From: Miscanthus floridulus
Lineage: Eukaryota; Streptophyta; Magnoliopsida; Poales; Poaceae
Direction: 5' to 3'
DNA: 64,000 bases
Assembly: GCF_019320115.1 (NCBI RefSeq)
Contig: NC_089584.1
Location: forward strand, 57,284,852 to 57,348,851
Positions 1-10,102 of this stretch are shown piece after piece (position 1 is the stretch's first letter; each line of letters begins with the position of its first letter). The notes under the pieces were generated by a model, which was not told the DNA's origin, ran no database searches, and was given only the letters and a program-made list of their open reading frames with translations. The translations under genes were made by a program, and so were the position numbers.

Positions 1-2
1 TG

Positions 3-521
3 AATGAATAGCTCACATGGAAGAACCATGCGTGCAAGAATGGTAAGGAGCTTAGGATAGCTCAAAATGATATTGGTGGTCCTATGAGTGCTTTGGAAAA
101 CCGCAGGTAGCAGTTTGTATGTGTTGTCAGGGAAAGAGATGCTAACCATGAGTAGATCATGCAGTTGACTCATGAGTGAGATGATGCACTCCGTCTGGCT
201 CAAACCAGGGACAATGCTAGGATCATGATAGGAATTCGAGCTGAAATCAGAGAGAATGAACTCCTCCACCAAATTGAAGAACTGTAGATTGATGTTCACC
301 GTCTTAATAATCAGCTCAATTCGATTCCTCATCCTATTCTAGTGTACCCCGTGGTGGGAGGACCATAGGTGATCTTCGCTGATGATGATGGCATGGACTT
401 AGATGCCAATGTCGTCGTAGTACTAGAAGCTAAAGAAGATGAAGAAGAGGATGAACTCGATCCTACCAAGGATGAAGATGGTGAAGGAGTGATCGATGCT
501 AACACTGATGAAGATGTGTAG
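3..521 (+). pseudogene. ORF0 relic (pre-gag acidic coiled-coil protein), N-terminus missing
   Basis: One frame can be followed from the window edge to a TAG at 519-521, broken by several stops, mostly TAG. The middle part is rich in Glu, Arg, Leu and Asn with a heptad look (about 200-320), suggesting a coiled coil. The tail contains VIFADDDG followed by runs of Glu and Asp. ORF0 of Tk-4 has the same order, including a VIFADD motif before its acidic tail, so this is the C-terminal part of the same protein. It lies before gag, where extra ORFs are known in rice RIRE3/RIRE8-type elements (from memory). Its biochemical role is unknown. Whether this copy began with an H3-like tail cannot be seen. 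Confidence 0.6.
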
Positions 522-882
522 TTTAGCTGTAGCACTAAGCTAGATGCATTAGAGCTTATCTTTTGTTTTCTTCTGGAAGAACATGTAACTTAATTTCAGT
601 TAGAGACTTGGATGTAATCTCTCAAACTTGCATGTGGCTCCATATGGATGTGAGCTTTAAATAAAAGTCCAACTCTAATGTTGGCAACATTTGGCACATA
701 AGCGTATGTATCGTGAGAATGTGTAGAGTAAAGTTATTAGCGATGTTATAAGGATGAATTGTTGTGCCTCTATTTATTGTATGAAATTAATCTCTCCAAT
801 AAGTTTAGTTTGGCATAATTCTATAATTCATCTATAATGTATCTGACATCGCCCATCATTACTCACAAATGCACTTTTGCAG
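522..882. other. Spacer between ORF0 and gag of Tk-1
   Basis: AT-rich, stop-dense sequence with no coding signal. The equivalent spacer occurs in Tk-4 (57706-57882). It may hold signals for gag translation, but nothing specific is recognisable. Confidence 0.5.
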
Positions 883-1926
883 ATGTCACGCAATCTGTGT
901 TTAGGCCGTACTAGGGGTAGTGGTGATGATGATCTTCCACCGCCACCACCGCCCACATCGTCTGATCTATTAGCCATGCTCGTGGAAGGTGAGCGTGCGT
1001 TGGGGGATGCCATGCATACCCTGGCCCAGCATCAAGCATAGGGCCACAATCAACGATAGGGACCAGAGCCTAACTAGTTTAGTGATTTCAAAGAATTCTA
1101 AGATACCAAGCCACCAGTCTTCAAAGAAGCTAAAGAGGCGCTCCAAGCAGAAGAGTGGCTGAACACGCTTGAGCACAAGTTCCGTTTACTCAGGTTGACT
1201 GAGCAGATGAAGGCGGAGTATGCTTCACATCAGCTACAAGGACCAATAGGAATATGGTGGCATCATTATAGATCCACCTTACCTAAGAATGCCTAGATCA
1301 CTTGGAATCAATTCTAGGAGGCCTTCAAGAGTCATTATATTCTTCCCACGTTGATGGCCACAAAGCACAATGAGTTCATGAAGCTGGTGCAAGGCACCAA
1401 GACACTCACTGAATATCTTCATGCATTCAATCATCTGGCAAGGTATGCTCTGGAGTTTGTTGATTCAGAAGCAAAGAGAATCGCTAGCTTTAAGAGAGGG
1501 CTTAGTCCCAAACTGATGAAGTCCATGGGAAACAACAAGAGTGTCACTTTCAATGAGTTTGTAAGCGATGCTCTTACTCAAGAGAATAACAATAATGTCT
1601 ATGCTGCTTCCAAAAATCGCAAGAGGGCCTTTGAGGTAGGTGCCTCTTAGGCTAAAGCTCTAGTGGTGAAGACTTAGTTTTGCCCACCGGCTATAGCTGT
1701 TAGGTATTGGCTGTCATAGAAGAAGAATCAGGCAAAGACTAGTTTCAAGAAGGCATTTACTGTACCTCTTCCAAAGGGCACCGCATGACCAGGGAATTCT
1801 TTTGTTCCACCAGCTAACAGGCCCTGCTGGAATTGTGGCAAGATAGGTCATTGGTCCAAGAATTGTCCATATCCTCAGAAGAACAATCATAAGCAGGGGA
1901 ATTCTAGTGCTCATCAAGGACATGTT
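883..1926 (+). pseudogene. gag: gag of Tk-1 (capsid plus CCHC zinc knuckle), nonsense-riddled
   Basis: One frame runs from ATG at 883 into the protease with no frameshift but several in-frame stops. The start shows an acidic then proline-rich stretch (DDDLPPPPPP), as in gag of Tk-2. The capsid core includes EEWLNTLEHKF, GIWWHHYRST and FKRGLSPKLMKSMGN. The nucleocapsid knuckle CWNCGKIGHWSKNC is intact (C-x2-C-x4-H-x4-C). The stops are TAG or TAA, mostly where relatives have Gln or Trp, as expected from deamination of methylated C. The protein would form the virus-like particle and bind element RNA; this copy cannot make it. Confidence 0.88.
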
Positions 1927-2395
1927 AACTACACCAACATGATAGAGATACCCTCAGGAGAGGTGGTCACCGTGGGTAAGTTTCTTGTGAATCAACATTC
2001 GACAGTTGTCCTATTTGATTCCGATGCTTCGCATTCATTTATGAGTCTAGCTTTTGTATCAAAATACAATAAGAAGGTAATTACACTACCCATAGGTAGT
2101 TATTGCATTGTGCCACTGGAAGTAATATTTCTACCAATCAAATAGTACTGGATGTGAGTATCGAAATAGAGGGATTAGTGTATATGGCCGATCTGGTAGT
2201 TTTGCCGGGATTAGGTATAGATATAATCTTGGGGATGAAGTGGATGAGCGGCCATGGAATGCTCATCGATACTTCCACTAGGGTCGTTATGTTGAGGGAT
2301 CCTATCAGCAATGAAGCTTTCCTTATGCCACTTCCTAGAGATCTGGACCTCCACAACACTGCCAATGCTATCTAGACCCCGAGAATCGAGGATGT
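1927..2395 (+). pseudogene. pol: Aspartic protease region of Tk-1 pol
   Basis: Follows gag in the same frame. The active-site motif reads LFDSDASHSF where relatives have DSGAS; Gly to Asp in the catalytic triplet should inactivate it. A frameshift near 2105 moves the frame; the second half has DIILGMKWM, the conserved ILGM flap-side motif. Retroviral-type aspartic proteases cut the Gag-Pol polyprotein. The downstream linker leads into RT without a clear border. Confidence 0.82.
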
Positions 2396-3850
2396 TTTGG
2401 TAGTTTATGAGTTTCCAGATATATTTCCTGATGATTTACCTGGTTTACCGCCGGATCGAGATATAGAATTCAAGATCGAGTTAGTGCTAGGTACTACACC
2501 TATTTCTAGAAGGCCTTATAGGATGCCACCCAATGAGTTGGCAGAGCTTAAGGTGCAGTTACAAGATCTGTTAGAGAAAGGTCTTATCCAACCTAGTGCT
2601 TCTCCCTAGAGTTGTCCTGCTATATTTATGAAGTAGGAGGACAAGTCATTGCATGTGTGTGTGGATTATTGTCCACTCAATGCTGTGACAATCAAGAACA
2701 AGTACCCATTGCCCCGCATTGATATTTTGTTTGATCAGTTGTCTAAGGCAAAAGTATTCTCCAAAATTGATTTGAGATTTGGTTATCATCAGATAAAAAT
2801 TAGACTAGAGGATGTGCCTAAGACCGCTTTCTCCATTAGATATGGGTTATATGAGTATCTTGTTATATCTTTCGGCCTGACCAATGCTCCTGCATACTTT
2901 GTCTATCTGATGAATTCAGTATTCATGGAGGAACTGGACAAATTTGTAGTTGTCTTCATTGATGACATCTTGATCTTTTCTGCAAATGCTAAAGAACATG
3001 CCAAGCATCTAAGAGTTATTTTTATCCAGGCTATGAGAATATAAGCTTTATGCCAAGTTCAGTAAATGTGAGTTTTAGCTAACGAAAGTACCTTTCTTGG
3101 GTCATGTGTTGTTTGATGAAGGAATTTTGGTTGATCCATCTAAGGTGCAAGAAGTCATGGATTGGAAAGCACCAACTTCAGTGCATGAGGTTAGAAGTTT
3201 CCTTGGTTTGGTAGGATATTATCATCGATTCATCCTGGTTTTCTCTAAGGTAGCCAAACCCATGACCAGGTTGCTTCAAAAAGATGTAAAGTTTGTTTAG
3301 ACTCTATAGTGTGAGATTGCTTTTTGCACTTTACGGACCTTGTTGACATCAGCTCCTGTTTTGGCACAACCTGATATCGAGAAACCTTTTGATGTGTTTT
3401 GTGATGCATCCAGTATTGGTTTAGGATGTGTCCTTATGTTGGAAGGCCAAGTTATTGCCTGTGCCTCATGTCAGTTAAGGAAGCATGAAGCCAATTATCC
3501 AACTCATTATCTTGAGTTAGCTGCTATTGTTCATGCTTTGAAGATTTGGAGGCATTACCTGCTCGATAACGTGTCATATCTATACCAATCATAAAAGTCT
3601 CAAGTATATTTTCACTGAACCAGAATTGAACATGAGACAGAGAAGATGGCTAGAATTGATTAAAGATTATAATTTAGAAGTCCATTATCATCTAGGTAAA
3701 GCAAATGTTGTTGCTGACACTTTGAGTAGAAAATCTCATTGCAATTCTCTCTTGGAAGCAGATTATCATTTGGCACATCTGTTACATCCTGCTGTGTTGC
3801 ACAGTATTACCCTTAGTTGCTCTTTGGAAAGTAAAATCATCGAGCTTTAG
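2396..3850 (+). pseudogene. pol: Reverse transcriptase and RNase H of Tk-1 pol
   Basis: The RT start ([20 protein letters not shown]) is followed by the fingers and palm: [35 protein letters not shown] and the catalytic box [10 protein letters not shown] with both Asp. The thumb and connection contain VRSFLGLVGYYHRFI. RNase H begins [18 protein letters not shown] and ends near [14 protein letters not shown]. Frameshifts near 3040 and 3590 and TAG stops at 2607-2609, 2634-2636 and near 3300 break it into four open segments. RT and RNase H copy element RNA into DNA in the particle; this copy is dead. Confidence 0.88.
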
Positions 3851-4299
3851 AAAACCAATGTGGGTGTGTTCCACATCAAAAGGAAAATGAAGGAACAAGA
3901 AACAAAACACTTTTGTGTTGATGAGAAGGGTGTTCTATGGTTTAAGGATAGACTTGTAGTACCAAAGGACAAAGAGCTTAGAAACCAAATCTTAGAAGAA
4001 GCTCAGTCATCCAAGTTATCTATCCACCCGGGAAGTAGCAAAATGTATCAAGATTTGAAACCTCACTTTTGGTGGACCAAGATGAAGAAAGAGTTCCACT
4101 TAGAAATATCAAGTTGAAATCAGATCTATCCTACGAAGAAAGGCTAGTGCAGGTTATTGATATAAGAGAGAGAGTAACCCAGAACCATGTGGTCAAGTTT
4201 TACAAGGTTATGTGGAGTAACCAGGGTAGTAAGAGTGATGCAACGTGGGAACAGGAAGATTATTTGAAGGATGTATACCCTACCTTTTATTCAAAATAG
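3851..4299 (+). pseudogene. pol: Integrase lacking its catalytic core, joined to the chromodomain (Tk-1)
   Basis: The N-terminal part has the Zn-finger histidines (AQSSKLSIHPGSSK; the first His is replaced) up to FWWTKMKKE at 4090, then jumps to the region just before the chromodomain (RVPLRNIKLKSDL). Compared with the integrase ORF of Tk-2, about 318 residues are missing: the CxxC half of the Zn finger, all three DDE acidic residues and the GPF module. The junction also changes frame. The chromodomain keeps aromatic residues (KFYKVMW, DATWEQEDYL). The short shared AGAG at the join suggests an end-joining or slippage deletion. Confidence 0.85.
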
Positions 4300-4332
4300 T
4301 ACGCTTTTCAAATCTTGGGGTGACATTTTTAT

Positions 4333-4345
4333 AAGGGGGGAGGGC
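4333..4345 (+). other. Polypurine tract of Tk-1
   Basis: AAGGGGGGAGGG directly before the 3' LTR, the place where plus-strand DNA synthesis is primed. The same tract precedes the 3' LTR of Tk-2. The frame that encoded pol can be read through it as FYKGGGL. Confidence 0.85.
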
Positions 4346-7300
4346 TATAACACCCTAGGTGTTAGGCTTGCATAATTACACTTGCATTTCATAAGCATGA
4401 GCATCATTCATCCATGCATGAGCTTTGATTGTTGGAACATGCCTTTGAAACATTGCAACATATGTTTATATTCCATGTGTGTTTGTTTTATGAAATGGAT
4501 AGTGCGCAACACTCAAGTGCAACATGTTCAACTTACTCTTGAAACTTGTCACATACTTTAGTGAAACATGGTTAGTTAGTACTATGCAACAAACTCATGA
4601 AACCCATGAAGCATGGCTTTGAAACATAAGTAGCAATTCACTTGTTTTCCCTTGTTTCAATGCATGTGATGCTTGATTTTGGTATGATCAATGTGTGGTG
4701 TGGTTAATTATCACCTAGAACCCCTTAACTACACTTAGGGTACATAGTGGAGCACTGTTCATGTTAACTAAATTGACTAATTATGCCCCTAAGTGAGGTT
4801 TGACCAAATTGAAAACCCTAGAACCAATTTGTTTGACCTTTTAAAAAGTGTTACTTAGAAGCTTTGCATGTCTAAGAAACCTAAAGCAAAGTTGTAGCAA
4901 ATAATATGTGGAACAAACTTTGTTTAGAGGTCAAGTCATGAAAATTTGTGGAATAGCCCAAAACATGGCCCACAAGTCAGATTTGGGTGCTGATTCAGCA
5001 CTTTGAATTTTTCTAAGTCTTGCATTGAGTTTTAGTTTCATGTACTCGACTTGTCAGGCCTGTAGCTCCCAAACCAAGCCGAACCAGCTTGAGCTCCAAT
5101 TGGAAAAGTAGAAGATCTCACTTGGTACTACAACTTTGTCAACAACACCTTAACCGGGATCATCACGGATTTGGAGATTTTTCGTCGCCATGTATCGCTA
5201 TCAGGCTAGAATCATGGTTCTGATGGCGTTCAGCTTCAGGCCATCACCAAGTGGTGGCTGTACGACAGCACTACCCCTGCTCTTAGGCCATTGCTGCCAT
5301 GATGATGCCACGTGCCCATTGGCTCGCTTACTTGCTTCATCCGCGTCTCCTTGCCTCGCCAGTCGCTCAGAAGCACAGCACCGCGCCTCCGCCATTGCTG
5401 CCAAGCGCATCGCCGTTGCCTAGCTCCCTTGCCACTGCATCATTACCGCCTCCAGCTAGCCATGAGCTCCGCCATCTTCCTCCTTATCAGCTCGACGTGT
5501 TCGCTGGACCAAACAAGCTGTGGTGAGGGTGGATTTCGTCATTTTCCCCTCACCGGAGTTCATTGCCTCCTTGATCGCCGTCACGGTGAGTTCACCATCG
5601 CTCTACACCTTCACCCATTCCCTTTACTTCTTCATGATAGTACTAGCTTAGGGTGTCCTTTAGCTTAGGTGCTGACCTCATGGCGAGCCGTGACCTCACC
5701 GACGTCTAAAACGACAGACAGCGCCGCGCTCTCACCGCCGCGCCGCCTCACACCCGGGCAGCCTAACCAGTGCATCCTCACGAACCCTAGATAGACTAGG
5801 TAGGTCCATGTAGTCACCTTTGTGCTATTGCGCCGCTCGCTTGGTCTTGCCGTGGCCAGAGATGGCCAACGCACCATCGTGCCACGCCGCCGTGCCGCCA
5901 TGGCTAGCGACCAGTTGTCTTTGGTGCACCTCAGCCCCAACCACCTACATGTATAGATGCGGGAGAGAGAGAGGAACACCATGGTAGGGTTGCTTTCACC
6001 GGAGGAGTCACCGCCGACGAGATAGCGCCATCCCATGATGTGGCTCTGTTTTTGTTTCATTGACACACGGGCCCGTCTGACCGGTGGACCCCAGCTCTCA
6101 GCGACACAGATCTGAAAGAAAGTTCATTTATTTCCTGATTTACATGCATAATTGGAAAATCATAAGTGGAGTTTTACAGATCCAATTTTGGTGAACCAAA
6201 TTGTGTGGTGTTCCTCATGAAGTGTAGTATTTAGGAAAAATATAACATGAACACTTGTAATAAAGTTTCTAGAAGAATTAAATTGTAACTTAAAATGTGT
6301 TTTTAAATGAATGCAAACTTCTTTAATTCATATCTAAAGTTCCATTGCTCAAAAAATTATGACATTTGTATGGTGAGCTGTTCTTGATGAGTAGAAGCTC
6401 TGGTAAAAATTTGAGAGTCAGTGCATGAATGGTTTTTGAGTTATTAATTTCCCTTTTATAATTAGGTGATCCTTGTGTGAATTTTAATAATTAATCTATG
6501 AATCCAATGCTCATGAAATTTATTGGAAGTTGTCTTGGTACCTTAAGGATGCTAAGAAAAATATAAAATCTGTTGCTTGACACTTTTCACTAGGGTTTCC
6601 TATTTATGCTATTTTAAGCCCTGTTGGCTTGTCATTTTTGTGTAGGATGTTATACTTGTTAAAATGATGTGAAATTTATACAATAGTCTATTGGAGATAT
6701 GTATAAGCTACTATAATTTTTGTGAAAGTTTTTGTACACTTTGGATATGTGTTTATTATTTAACCTAATTATCTAAATAAATTAATAAAGGCATGAAAAT
6801 AATTTATTTAGGGATGGCCACTATGTTTTCTAGTGTTCATTTTATGTATGTTAACTGTTGGTAGCATTGGTAGTACTCATAGTACTATTCTTGTATGTAA
6901 TGAAATATTATTTTCACTATAATTCATTTATAGTGACTTTCTGGATAGATTTTAGAGTTAAGCAAATTAACTGACGAACTTGATGTTTGTTGTGAATTTG
7001 GTCAATAACAAAGTTGTAGGGAACTTGTTTATCTAGCCTGTGTTAAAATTTCAAGGCATTTGGCCTAGCAGTGTGAGAGTTATATCAGTTGGAAGTCAGC
7101 ACTCCCAACTGCCAACTCTCTGGAATCCACAGACAGTTTTGTAAGATCAGTCTGTTTGACCTAGTTTGAATTTGAATTAGACTTTGTTTATTAAACTAAA
7201 GTTGTAGATAATTTTATAAGCTTTCCAGATTATCTTGTTGCATGTCTTTTGGATTAGTAGAACTCCAGTTATGGGTAAAACTAGCTGCTGCTCTTTGCAG

Positions 7301-7398
7301 CCTGAAAACTATGATTGCTGTGAATAACTTGTTTGCTTGATATGAGTCGATGTGACAAGTTAGATGCTAGGCTAAATAAAATAACTTGTTAGTTGCAG

Positions 7399-7789
7399 GT
7401 GCTAGACCTCTTACTGAAGATGAACAACTTTATCTTAGGTTGTTAGAGCTTGGTGAGTGTGCCGTTCTTGTTTTCTAAAAGAGATACGCACCTACTCGGT
7501 AAAATAGATGTTAATCTTGTAGCATCGTGTGTTTCATGTGTCCATCTATACATGGAAGTACATTTCATCATCACCTTCCATCTCTTGTGCATGCATGATT
7601 CTTATACTATGCATATGCATGCAATAGGTGTTCCAGAGGGAGTCATGCTTCTGGAATTCAAGCAAGTACTTCTGGAGGAGCAGCAACAAGCATGAGGCGC
7701 AGGCCCCAGAAGAAGGAGCCAACGAAGAAGTTCTTGAGTGTCCCGATCACCAACCTTCATCTTTTCTAAAAGGCAAGCCCTGGAGCATT
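7399..7789 (+). pseudogene. Two-exon small acidic ORF inside the LTR of Tk-1
   Basis: Exon A is 7399-7452 (54 bp), preceded by TTGCAG and followed by GTGAGT. Exon B starts at 7628 after ATAG. Joined across the intron (7453-7627), the frame gives TEDEQLYLRL, then GVPEGVMLLEF across the splice. A frameshift near 7690 follows, then LECPDHQPSSFLKGKP. Both LTRs of Tk-2, a different subfamily, carry the same exons with the same 54-bp exon A and mostly synonymous differences. Function is unknown. An upstream exon is likely because exon A starts in phase 1; a good GTGAGT donor at about 5586 in the GC-rich part is a candidate. Confidence 0.5.
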
Positions 7790-7973
7790 CTAAATCTCCT
7801 ATGTTTTGAAAATGGTTACTTGTGTATCTTTATTTGTGATGCATTAAGTAATAGGAATTGGATGCAAACACTTGTTGCATATATATTTATTCCTTGCCCA
7901 GTAAACGTACCCTGAATCCTATTTCGGTCTAGGAGCGAATCAAAGCTTAGCCTTGCTTAGACCAGTAAAAGTC

Positions 7974-7992
7974 AGATGATTTTTTGTCACCT
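7974..7992 (+). other. LTR hairpin 1 (Tk-1 copy)
   Basis: AGATGA and TCACCT around a 7-nt spacer, a one-change version of the AGGTGAT/ATCACCT stem at the same place in the LTRs of Tk-2, Tk-3, E and Tk-4 (19915-19933, 30174-30192, 43571-43589, 42125-42143, 55596-55614). Confidence 0.45.
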
Positions 7993-8568
7993 GCAAGTTA
8001 GGATAATGTCTGGTCACTGTTGGCTATATTTGCTATTGTGGAAGATAACCATGTGTTAATAATGAATTGTGACCAGGGGGGATGTCAATAGAGAAGCAAC
8101 AAGGCAAGGAGGTCTTGGGTGTGGATCTATCCCCGTCTATGTCGATTAAGGACTGATTCGCTGTACGTCCTCTTGTCATGTTGAACGCATTCCTATCACT
8201 TAGTTGGCCAGATAACTCATTCCGACCGCGAAGCCGAGTAGCTCAAGTCAGGCCGGAAGTCTAGGAAGTGAAGTGCACACCCTGGTAGTAGTAAGGATGT
8301 GCGGGGAGCCATTGGCATAAGTCCTAGGTGAGATTGACCACCTGGCAAAGTAGACTCCCTAAGGGTGCGGCGCTACTCAGAACCGCGATTCCTGAGTTGT
8401 ACCAAAGGTGACCTAAAGTTACCTTCGTGCGGTATGCCTGAGTTTGTGTTAGGAATACCCCTCCAGCTGGATAGGAATCAATTCGAATCGCCGTCTCTCC
8501 CAGATAGTGAGAACTTGACTGAGTAGCGGCAACGTAGATGCACTTAATGGAACTTGATGGTTAAATCA

Positions 8569-8588
8569 ATGATGATGATGATGATGAT
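8569..8588 (+). repeat. ATG/GAT trinucleotide microsatellite
   Basis: About six and a half uninterrupted ATG units within the 3' LTR of Tk-1. The other LTRs have only one or two units at the matching place, so it is a local expansion. Confidence 0.7.
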
Positions 8589-8825
8589 ACAACATTATTC
8601 TGGATATGGTTACTAATGTTTGGAGTTAATCAATTGCTTGCTCTAGTACATGTGCTAATCTAGTTGACAGGTTAATATTGATAACTTGCTGCTTACTCAT
8701 AATTTAAATTATGCTCTTATATCATTAAAGCGCTTATGCAAAATGGTTGTCAAGCAAGATCCACCAATAAAGCCTTGCATACTCCTTGGTGTCATTGATT
8801 TTTGGTTTACGACGGGTAAGTCTAG

Positions 8826-8847
8826 CTGAGTACATTCTCATACTCAG
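8826..8847 (+). other. LTR hairpin 2 (Tk-1 copy)
   Basis: CTGAGTAC and ATACTCAG around ATTCTC: an 8-bp stem with one mismatch next to the loop. A GGTAAGTC block lies just upstream and TTGTTGCAG just downstream, both resembling splice sites. The same arrangement is found in the other chromovirus LTRs here. Confidence 0.55.
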
Positions 8848-9300
8848 GGTTTATTCCCCCTTGTTGCAGATGACGTGCTTTATAATGGCTACTGCAAGTA
8901 TTGTCTCCACCCTACGGGGGATGGACACTAGATCATTATCATGATCATCTATGTTATCTTATCATGTTGCTTTTGTGGGATATGACTATGGAACTGGCTT
9001 GTATTTGAACTAAGTATGTGTGATGGTCTCGAACTACTTTGCTTCCGCTATTTGTGAACTCGTTTTGTAATAATTATGTGAACTCTGATGTATGAGGTAC
9101 TTGTGAACTACTTGTGAAATGGATGTAACATGTGGCTTGTTATGTTGAATTATTATGATCTTGGTTGTATGCAAGTTGGTTTGAAATCCTTCGTGGTTTC
9201 AGTTGACTACCAGGTTTATATGGGTTCAAGTATGGCGGTTTGATCACTTCAGTGATTGCTTTCGTACTTGTGCTCTTATAAATTGGTCGGTTCTATTATA

Positions 9301-9868
9301 GTGATAGCCATGTCCATCCTTCATAATCCCCCACATTCAGATATGGTGTAGAGCTACAGGCCAGAGATGCTTTGCAGACCAAGCATAAGCCGGTGCCCAA
9401 AGTAAGTTTATGGCGACCAAAGCTACCTTAACTTAGGATCTCTAACCTTATTAATTCATGTATTTGTATGATTGTATGCTCATCTTAGCATAGCTATATA
9501 AGATAAGCCTACTCTAGTCTAGGTTTATTCTTTTATTCTTTATTCTTTCTTTTATGTTTATCATTAAGATTGGCTCAAGTGTGTGTCACACTATCTAACA
9601 TCTATCTAGAATTACCCTTATTATGAACTTTGGTCTACAATGCAGTAATGTTATATTGTTCATATCCTTAATAGAGACTTTTACACCATGCCATACTTTG
9701 GGAAAATATAAATGAACGATACCCAAATACTTCTAGGTAAAATGCTACAATGATATATCTATGTGCTTGTGGAATATTTCTGCATGTGTTCAGAAATATC
9801 ATCACAACATTTCTGGTGCCATTGCTAGCAAACACTAATTCTAGTGATTGCGCTAAGAAATGCCAACA
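9301..9868 (+). repeat. 5' LTR of B, last part only
   Basis: Aligns by eye with 14386-14941 of the 3' LTR, including the shared block TAAGTTTATGG...GACCAAAGCTA. It ends in CCAACA at 9868. The front part was separated by the insertion of Tk-1. Confidence 0.85.
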
Positions 9869-9965
9869 AGCATTTCTAGTGCCGTTGCCGGGGTAGATTC
9901 TACCTATATTCTTTGTAACGATGTTTAGAAATGCCAACAAGCATTTTTAGCACCGTTGCCAGGGA
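9814..9965 (+). repeat. Three tandem tRNA-Asp-like primer-site modules of B
   Basis: The tRNA-Asp type primer site of Athila/Tat elements appears three times in degraded form: 9814-9831 (inside the LTR), 9877-9894 (GCCGTTGCCGGGG intact) and 9948-9965. The last two follow AAATGCCAACAAGCATTT, a palindrome across the LTR end. The copy at 9877 directly follows the LTR end and is the likely functional one. The 3' LTR holds only the inner copy (14887-14904), as expected if the inner one is an old part of the LTR. Confidence 0.7.
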
Positions 9966-10102
9966 AGGCACTGGTTAAAAGAATCTATTAGGACATGCTC
10001 ATGATAATATGCATGTCTAGTAGCCATTGCTCATAACAGGATAACTTTGCTTGTTTTCTCCTATTGTGGATGAAAATAGGATAGTGTTAGACTAGTTTCC
10101 AT

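Larger units (their letters stand above)
1..9300 (+). mobile_element. Tk-1: Tekay/Del-like chromovirus LTR retrotransposon, 5' end outside window
   Basis: In order: ORF0 relic, gag, protease, RT, RNase H, broken integrase, chromodomain, polypurine tract and a 3' LTR of about 4.95 kb. The 5' LTR, primer site and start of ORF0 lie left of the window. The 3' LTR ends at 9300, where sequence matching the LTR of element B resumes, so Tk-1 is inserted in B's 5' LTR. The predicted 5-bp target duplication is GTGAT (9301-9305). Lineage assignment rests on the chromodomain, the long LTRs, ORF0 and the initiator-Met primer site of its relatives here; the family name is inference. Confidence 0.9.
4346..9300 (+). 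repeat. 3' LTR of Tk-1 (about 4.95 kb)
   Basis: Starts TATAACACC (TG altered to TA, as in the 3' LTR of Tk-2) and ends next to the family's terminal block GCTCTTATAAATTGGTCGGTTC. Layout: terminal palindrome; AT-rich start; GC-rich segment 5160-6110 with short open frames; AT-rich 6110-7390; a two-exon coding relic (7399-7789); two hairpins; end. The GC-rich part followed by a long AT-rich stretch and small exons resembles a plant transcription unit with a long first intron; that reading is inference. The short frames in the GC part show no recognisable domain. Confidence 0.85.

Noticed and set aside
8569..8588. Trinucleotide repeat as a CRISPR-like or regulatory array
   Set aside because: Simple microsatellite without spacers; plant nuclear context.
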